The notes beneath the pieces are model-generated. The model had not been told where the DNA came from. It saw only the letters and a list, made by a program, of their open reading frames with translations, and searched no databases. A DNA stretch of 19,172 bases from an uncultured Clostridia bacterium (GTDB lineage Bacteria > Bacillota > Clostridia > TANB77 > CAG-508), in assembly GCA_934167495.1 (NCBI GenBank), contig CAKPKP010000021.1, positions 1 to 19,172 on the forward strand, in the 5' to 3' direction. Positions 14,492-19,172 of the stretch are shown in pieces. Both the position numbers and the translations under genes were made by a program. Position 1 is the stretch's first letter; each line of letters begins with the position of its first letter.

Positions 14492-15766
14492 ATGTTTGTA
14501 GATTATACAAAAATTTTTATAAAATCTGGTGATGGAGGAAATGGAGCAAATACCTTTAGAAGAGAAAAATATGTTGCTGCTGGTGGACCTGATGGTGGAG
14601 ACGGTGGAAAAGGTGGAGATATTTATTTTATTACAGACCCAGATACAAATACATTAATTGATTTTAGATATAATAAAAAATTTAAAGCTGAAAATGGTAA
14701 AGATGGAAGTTCAAATAACTGCTATGGTAAAAAGGGAGAAGATTTATATATAAATGTACCAATAGGAACAGTAGTAAAAGATGCAGAAACTGGTGCTGTT
14801 ATAGCAGATTTATCAGAAGAAAATCAAAAAGAATTAATTTTAGCAGGTGGAAGAGGCGGAAAAGGAAATTCACACTTTGCTACTGCTACAAGACAAGCTC
14901 CAAATTTTTCTCAAGCAGGTGAAAGAGGATTAGAAAAAGAAGTAATATTAGAGCTTAAATTATTAGCAGATGTAGGATTAATAGGCTTTCCTAATGTAGG
15001 AAAATCAACAATTCTTTCAATGGTAACCTCAGCAACTCCTAAAATTGCAGATTATCATTTCACTACAATTGAACCAAATTTAGGTGTAGTAAAAACAGAA
15101 TATGGCGATAGTTTTGTTATAGCAGATATACCAGGAATTATAGAAGGGGCAAGTGAAGGAGTTGGTCTTGGAATACAATTTTTAAGACATATAGAAAGAA
15201 CAAGATTATTACTTCATGTAATAGATGTTTCAGGAATAGAAGGTAGAGATCCTGTTGAGGATTTTTATACGATTAATGAGGAATTAAAAAAATATAGTGA
15301 AAAACTAAGTAAAAGAAAACAAATAATAGTTGCAAATAAAGCAGATGCTATGCAAGATGAAGAATTATATAAAAAATTAGAAAAGCTTGCAAAAGAAAAT
15401 AATATGGAAATATATAAAGTGTCAGCTGCAACAAATCAAGGATTAGATGAGTTATTTAAACACGTTGCAGAAATATTAAAAGAATTGCCAAAAGAAGATT
15501 TAATAGATGTAGAAGAAAAAGTAGTGTACACATTAGATGAGAAAGACGAAGGATTTAATGTAGAAGTAATAAATGGCGAATTTGTTGTAACAGGAAGAGC
15601 AATAGAAAGATTAATGGGAAGAATAAATGTAGAAGATAATGAATCAATGAATTATCTTCAAAAATGTATGAGAAAAATGGGAATAGATGATGCATTAAGA
15701 GCTAAAGGTATTAGAGAAGGAGATTCTGTAGTACTTGATGATTGGGAATTTGAATGGTATGAATAA
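14492..15766 (+). CDS. obgE: GTPase Obg/CgtA
   Basis: A 424-residue protein, as in Bacillus Obg. It has the glycine-rich Obg fold (1-158, with GGPDGGDGGKGGD and GGRGGKGNSHF). The GTPase domain follows, with G1 GFPNVGKST (165-173), switch threonines T191-T192, G3 DIPG (212-215), G4 NKAD (282-285) and G5 SAA (311-313). The Firmicutes-type C-terminal OCT domain covers about 345-424. Obg is an essential GTPase that binds the large ribosomal subunit during assembly and links GTP/ppGpp levels to growth and, in Bacillus, to stress and sporulation control. It has its own promoter. lexA follows 79 bases later, also with its own promoter, and no terminator is visible between them, so some read-through is possible. 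Confidence 0.97.
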   Translation: MFVDYTKIFIKSGDGGNGANTFRREKYVAAGGPDGGDGGKGGDIYFITDPDTNTLIDFRYNKKFKAENGKDGSSNNCYGKKGEDLYINVPIGTVVKDAETGAVIADLSEENQKELILAGGRGGKGNSHFATATRQAPNFSQAGERGLEKEVILELKLLADVGLIGFPNVGKSTILSMVTSATPKIADYHFTTIEPNLGVVKTEYGDSFVIADIPGIIEGASEGVGLGIQFLRHIERTRLLLHVIDVSGIEGRDPVEDFYTINEELKKYSEKLSKRKQIIVANKADAMQDEELYKKLEKLAKENNMEIYKVSAATNQGLDELFKHVAEILKELPKEDLIDVEEKVVYTLDEKDEGFNVEVINGEFVVTGRAIERLMGRINVEDNESMNYLQKCMRKMGIDDALRAKGIREGDSVVLDDWEFEWYE

Positions 15767-15783
15767 AATTTACGAAAAAGTGT

Positions 15784-15812
15784 TTGACAAAGCAAATGTT
15801 TTGTGATATTAT
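15784..15812 (+). promoter_or_regulatory. Strong sigma-A promoter of lexA (extended -10)
   Basis: A perfect TTGACA (15784-15789), a 17-base spacer and TATTAT (15807-15812) preceded by TGA form an extended -10 promoter. The spacer contains an imperfect inverted repeat, CAAAGCAAATGTTTTG (15788-15803), a possible degenerate operator. No canonical GAACnnnnGTTC SOS box is present. Confidence 0.75.
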
Positions 15813-15845
15813 GTTTTTGAAAATATAATAAGGAGTGATTTGTAA

Positions 15846-16499
15846 ATGAGAAGAAGAGATCCAGATTCTTTAAATAAAAGAGAAAAAGCAATATTAAAGT
15901 ATATTGAAAAACAAATAAAAACAAACGGATATCCACCATCAGTTAGAGAAATAGGAAAAGCTGTAGGGTTAAAATCAACAGCAACAGTTCATGGATATTT
16001 AAGAGCTTTGCAAGAAAAAGGATATATCCAAAAAGAAGAACAAAAAGGAAGAACTTTAAAATTATTAAAAGGTGGAGTATTAGAGAATCAACAAACATTA
16101 GACAAACCACTATATAACGGAAAAGAATTAGTAGATGTTCCTGTTATAGGGAAAATAACAGCAGGAGAGCCAATTCTAGCAGTAGAAAATGTTACAGATA
16201 CATTCCCAATTCCAATAGATTTTGTTGGAAACAGTGAAAGCTTTATGCTAACTGTAAGAGGCGAAAGCATGATAGAAGCTGGAATTTTAAATGGAGATTA
16301 TATTCTAGTTAAGAAACAAAATACAGCAAATAATGGTGAAATTGTAGTTGCTTTAATTGGTGAAGAAGCAACAGTAAAAACTTTTTATAAAGAGAAAGAT
16401 CATATAAGATTACAACCAGAAAATTCAACAATGGATCCAATAATTGTACCAACATGTGAAATATTAGGAAAAGTAGCAGGAGTATTTAGAAAAATATAG
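15846..16499 (+). CDS. lexA: LexA repressor (SOS regulator)
   Basis: A 217-residue protein. The N-terminal winged helix-turn-helix (1-72) includes SVREIGKAVGLKSTATVHGY, which binds operators of DNA-repair genes. The C-terminal S24 peptidase domain has the self-cleavage site A106-G107 (KITAGEP), the nucleophile S141 (RGESMIEAG) and the base K178 (ATVKTF). The cleavage-site-to-Ser and Ser-to-Lys spacings equal those of E. coli LexA (35 and 37 residues). RecA filaments on damaged DNA trigger autocleavage and de-repress the SOS genes. AAGGAG lies before the ATG. All catalytic residues are intact. It converges on mutS2 and ends in a hairpin terminator. Confidence 0.97.
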   Translation: MRRRDPDSLNKREKAILKYIEKQIKTNGYPPSVREIGKAVGLKSTATVHGYLRALQEKGYIQKEEQKGRTLKLLKGGVLENQQTLDKPLYNGKELVDVPVIGKITAGEPILAVENVTDTFPIPIDFVGNSESFMLTVRGESMIEAGILNGDYILVKKQNTANNGEIVVALIGEEATVKTFYKEKDHIRLQPENSTMDPIIVPTCEILGKVAGVFRKI

Positions 16500-16502
16500 T
16501 TT

Positions 16503-16538
16503 AAAAAAACAATTACTAATTTTAGTAATTGTTTTTTT
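16503..16538. terminator. Bidirectional terminator after lexA
   Basis: A perfect 16-bp stem (16503-16518 with 16523-16538, 4-base loop) has seven A at the left edge and seven T at the right edge. It can act on lexA transcripts and on transcripts arriving from mutS2 on the minus strand. Its last three bases overlap the next palindrome. Confidence 0.85.
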
Positions 16539-16577
16539 ATTTAATATGAAATTCCTCTGAATTTCATATTAAATAAA
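16536..16577. repeat. 19-bp palindrome C, copy 2
   Basis: Perfect 19-base arms (16536-16554 and 16559-16577) are separated by CTCT. Compared with copy 1 (6931-6970) the left arm differs at five positions, and every difference is matched by the complementary change in the right arm. TACTTTGTA (16578-16586) follows, as TATTTTGTA does in copy 1. Confidence 0.65.
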
Positions 16578-16588
16578 TACTTTGTACA

Positions 16589-16676
16589 GAAATTTGCTTT
16601 GCAAATTTCGCACACGAACAATTAAACGTGGGCTGAACTCTACAATTTAAAATATGGAAAAATTTAATCAGCCCAC
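16589..16676. repeat. Composite hairpin element, copy 2 (hairpin A, linker, hairpin B)
   Basis: Hairpin A has the same 9-base arms as copy 1 (16589-16597 and 16601-16609) with a 3-base instead of a 5-base loop. The linker ACACGAACAA is identical (16612-16621). Hairpin B has 9-bp arms GTGGGCTGA/TCAGCCCAC (16628-16636 and 16668-16676), different in sequence from copy 1 but in the same place. No T-run follows on plus, so this copy is not an obvious terminator in that direction. It lies between convergent lexA and mutS2. Confidence 0.6.
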
Positions 16677-16694
16677 TATTGTTATATAAGCTCT

Positions 16695-19022
16695 TTATTT
16701 TAGTGTTACAACAGTAACTCCCATTTCACCTTCGCCAAAAGTTCCAAGTCTATATGAATCAACATGTGGATTCTTTTTTAAGAACTGATGAATTCCATTT
16801 CTTAAAGCTCCAGTTCCTTTTCCATGCACAATTGAAACTGTAGTTAAACCAGATAATACACAATTATCTAGATATTTATCAATAAGAAAATTAGCTTCTT
16901 CAACAGTTAAGCCGATAACATTAATTTCGGTAGAAATATTTTTTATTTCAAAGTTAGATTTTTTTCTAGGAATTGAGATTTCTTTTTTTTCTATTTTTTT
17001 AGAATATTCCAATTGTTCTAACGAAAAATTCATTTTTATATTTCCAATTTGTACTTTTACAATATTATCTTTATTAGGAAGAGAAAGTATTGTTCCAATT
17101 TGATTTAATGATTTTACAAATACAGAATCTCCAATTTTTAATTTGCTAGCATCAATAGAAGTTTCAAATTTTTCTTCTTTATTTTTTAAATTTTCTATTT
17201 TTTTATTTAAAGAATTTCTAGTAATATTTGCTTCTTTTAAATTCTTAGTATTTTCTATTGATTTTATAGCCTCGTTAGCTTCTTCTTTAGCTGAAATTAT
17301 AATTTTTCTTGCCTCATCCTTTGCATCTTTAATAATTTGCTTTTCACGTAATTTTAAATCAGTATTATCAATTTCTAAAGAAGATTTTAATTTTTCAATT
17401 TCCATAGACTGTTTTAATATATTTTCTTTTTCTTGTTCAATAATTCTTTTATTATCATAAATATTTTTAAGCAAATCTTCAATATTTACAGTATCTTTAT
17501 TAACAAAGTCTTTGGCTCTATTAATAATTTTTTCGCTTAATCCTAATTTTTTACTAATTGCAAAAGCATTACTAGTGCCTGGAACACCTAACAAAAGATG
17601 ATATGTTGGTGATAAAGTTTCAATATCAAACTCAACACTGGCGTTTTCAAATCCTTTTGTAACTAAAGCAAAGTTTTTTATTTCAGTATAATGAGTAGTA
17701 GCTATTGTTAAAATATTTTTAGAATTTAAAAATTCTAAAATACTTATAGCTAAAGATGAACCTTCAATAGGGTCTGTACCAGAGCCTAGCTCGTCTAGTA
17801 AAATAAGACTATTTTCTGTAGCACTTTCCGTAATTTCAATAGTGTTAATCATGTGAGAAGAAAAAGTACTTAATGAATTTGCAATACTTTGTTCATCTCC
17901 AATATCTGCAAAAATATTATCAAATACATATATAGAACTTTTTTCGGTAGCTGTAATATGAAGACCGCTCATTGCCATTAAACAAAGTAAACCAACAGTC
18001 TTTAATGTGACAGTTTTGCCACCTGTATTAGGACCTGTAATTACTAATGTTGAAAAATCTTTTCCAAGAACAATATCATTTGCTACTGATTTTGAAATAT
18101 CTATTAAAGGATGTCTTGCTTTAATTAAATTAATATATTTATCATTTGAAATTAGAGGTTCTGTTGCATTTATACTCTTTGCATATTTACCTTTAGCAAA
18201 AATAAAATCTATAATAGAAATTAAATTAATATTATTTTCTAATTCTTTTGTAATATTAAAAAATAAGCTAGATAGTTTTTGAAGTATTATTTCTATTTCA
18301 ATTGACTCATCATTTTTTAAATTGTTTAAATCATTATTAAGTTCAAAAACTGTTAATGGTTCAACGAAAACAGTAGACCCACTTGCAGAAATATCGTGTA
18401 TAAATCCTTTTATTTCACTGCGATATTCATTTTTTACTGGTATAACAAATCTACCGTTACGAGATGTTATAACTGATTCCTGTACATATTTTGAATGCAT
18501 ATATGAATTTAACTTACTTTTTATATTTTGTTCAGTAGATTTGATGTTTTTTCTAATGTTATAAAGTGTACTAGAAGCTTTATCGTCAATAGTATTTTCA
18601 TCAATTATTTTTGAAAAAATATTACTTTCTATATTTTGATTAGAATATAAATTGTTAAAATATCTATTCAAATTAACAGCAAAACTAGTATCAATTTCAG
18701 ATGATATATATTCTTTTAAAGTTCTAGAAAGTTTTAAAATATTAGCTAAATCAAGTAAATATTTTGCACTTAGTGTATTAGAACTTTCTAATAATTTTAA
18801 ATGTATATCAATATTCTCAATTTCAAATATAGGTGGATTTCCTTTTTTAAAAAGTAAAATAGAAGCTTCTGTAGTTTCAGCAAGCATTTTTTTAACATCT
18901 TTTTCAACATTTGATGGAATAAGAGATTTAGCCATTTCTTTTCCACCATATGTTATTGCAAAAGTTTCCAATATATTTCTAATTTTATTAAATTCTAATT
19001 TTTCTAAATATTTAGTATTCAT
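16695..19022 (-). CDS. mutS2: MutS2 family ATPase with C-terminal Smr domain
   Basis: A 775-residue protein, the usual MutS2 length. It lacks the mismatch-recognition domain of MutS. It has the core/clamp helices (about 1-310), the ABC-type ATPase with Walker A GPNTGGKT (330-337) and Walker B LILLDELGSGTDP (406-418), and THYTEIK after the ATPase core. A coiled-coil Lys/Glu-rich region (about 505-620), a KOW-like stretch (about 625-670, SKLKIGDSVFVKSL) and the Smr nuclease-type domain (701-775, with HGKGTGALR from H733) complete it. MutS2 was first tied to suppression of recombination. In Bacillus it binds collided ribosomes and splits them, with Smr possibly cutting nucleic acid. The start is supported by GGAGGT directly upstream. 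It is transcribed alone, convergent with lexA. Confidence 0.96.
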   Translation of the reverse strand: MNTKYLEKLEFNKIRNILETFAITYGGKEMAKSLIPSNVEKDVKKMLAETTEASILLFKKGNPPIFEIENIDIHLKLLESSNTLSAKYLLDLANILKLSRTLKEYISSEIDTSFAVNLNRYFNNLYSNQNIESNIFSKIIDENTIDDKASSTLYNIRKNIKSTEQNIKSKLNSYMHSKYVQESVITSRNGRFVIPVKNEYRSEIKGFIHDISASGSTVFVEPLTVFELNNDLNNLKNDESIEIEIILQKLSSLFFNITKELENNINLISIIDFIFAKGKYAKSINATEPLISNDKYINLIKARHPLIDISKSVANDIVLGKDFSTLVITGPNTGGKTVTLKTVGLLCLMAMSGLHITATEKSSIYVFDNIFADIGDEQSIANSLSTFSSHMINTIEITESATENSLILLDELGSGTDPIEGSSLAISILEFLNSKNILTIATTHYTEIKNFALVTKGFENASVEFDIETLSPTYHLLLGVPGTSNAFAISKKLGLSEKIINRAKDFVNKDTVNIEDLLKNIYDNKRIIEQEKENILKQSMEIEKLKSSLEIDNTDLKLREKQIIKDAKDEARKIIISAKEEANEAIKSIENTKNLKEANITRNSLNKKIENLKNKEEKFETSIDASKLKIGDSVFVKSLNQIGTILSLPNKDNIVKVQIGNIKMNFSLEQLEYSKKIEKKEISIPRKKSNFEIKNISTEINVIGLTVEEANFLIDKYLDNCVLSGLTTVSIVHGKGTGALRNGIHQFLKKNPHVDSYRLGTFGEGEMGVTVVTLK

Positions 19023-19055
19023 ATAACCTCCAGAATGCTCATAAAAACTTAAAAT

Positions 19056-19084
19056 AGTATATCATAAATTTACTAGTAAAACAA
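19056..19084 (-). promoter_or_regulatory. Sigma-A promoter of mutS2 (extended -10)
   Basis: On the minus strand: TTGTTT (plus 19079-19084), a 17-base spacer, and TATACT (plus 19056-19061) preceded by TGA, an extended -10. It is about 34 bases upstream of the mutS2 start. A TTGACA lies a little further up (plus 19097-19102), but no -10 fits it. Confidence 0.6.
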
Positions 19085-19103
19085 TATGTTAATGGCTGTC
19101 AAT

Positions 19104-19151
19104 GGGGACGGAGTGGAGTGCGGAAAATAATACCACACCCAGTCCGTCCCT
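19104..19151. repeat. GC-rich imperfect inverted repeat (candidate REP/MITE-like element)
   Basis: The arms begin with a perfect 8-bp match, GGGACGGA (19105-19112) with TCCGTCCC (19143-19150). They continue inwards as an imperfect GTGGAGTGCGG/CCACACCCAG pairing with one mismatch, one bulge and one G-T pair. The segment is much richer in G+C than anything near it. TTAATG occurs on both sides (19089-19094 and 19154-19159), like a short target duplication. A T-run (19162-19169) follows on plus but lies 11 bases from the stem, too far for a normal terminator. Confidence 0.55.
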
Positions 19152-19172
19152 AATTAATGTAATTTTTTTTAT

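Noticed and set aside
17143..19026. Plus-strand open frames opposite mutS2
   Set aside because: They are antisense shadows; the protein sequences are hydrophobic and repetitive, and no plus-strand signals precede them.

Overview
The window comes from a very AT-rich Firmicutes chromosome, most likely an uncultured or gut-type member of the Clostridia. The evidence is the strong AT bias, clear AGGAGG-type ribosome binding sites, sigma-A promoters with 17-base spacers, a tRNA-sensing T-box leader, and the gene set (ComF, PheST, Obg, LexA, MutS2, a SpoVK/CbxX-type AAA+ ATPase and a clostridial pilin-like surface protein). No insertion sequence, tRNA, rRNA or CRISPR array was seen.

Layout. At the left end, a CbxX/SpoVK-like AAA+ protein (100-1800, minus) ends in a double-hairpin terminator. 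It diverges from a plus-strand run of comF (1940-2584), a KAP-type P-loop NTPase (2603-4588) and a polytopic membrane protein of the 6-pyruvoyl-tetrahydropterin-synthase-related/GT-C-like type (4639-6528). Next comes the phenylalanyl-tRNA synthetase unit: promoter, a T-box leader with a UUC specifier, a repeat-like composite hairpin element, then pheS, pheT and a CapA-family protein (to 11667). A separately promoted pilin-like, InlB-repeat surface protein follows (11840 to about 13805) and is broken by a frameshift near 13600. A small helical protein of unknown function lies on the minus strand (13935-14360). Then come obgE (14492-15766) and lexA (15846-16499) on plus, and convergent mutS2 (16695-19022) on minus. 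The window ends in a GC-rich inverted repeat (19104-19151).

How the genes work together. PheS and PheT form the two-subunit synthetase that charges tRNA-Phe, and the T-box should raise their transcription when uncharged tRNA-Phe accumulates. Obg (ribosome assembly GTPase), LexA (SOS repressor) and MutS2 (ribosome and DNA-structure related ATPase) are core maintenance functions. The surface proteins (GT-C-like membrane protein, CapA-like protein, pilin-like protein) belong to the cell envelope.

Most unusual signal. Two non-coding stretches more than 9 kb apart (6843-6979 and 16536-16676) share the same parts: a 9-bp hairpin with identical arms, a conserved ACACGAACAA linker, a second hairpin whose arms differ but still pair, and a 19-bp palindrome whose five arm differences are all compensated. 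The order of the parts is permuted between copies, and a fragment of a third copy lies at 11692-11709. One copy puts a second terminator-like hairpin between the pheS T-box and the pheS start codon. This looks like a dispersed structured repeat, possibly of REP or MITE type, or a conserved RNA element.
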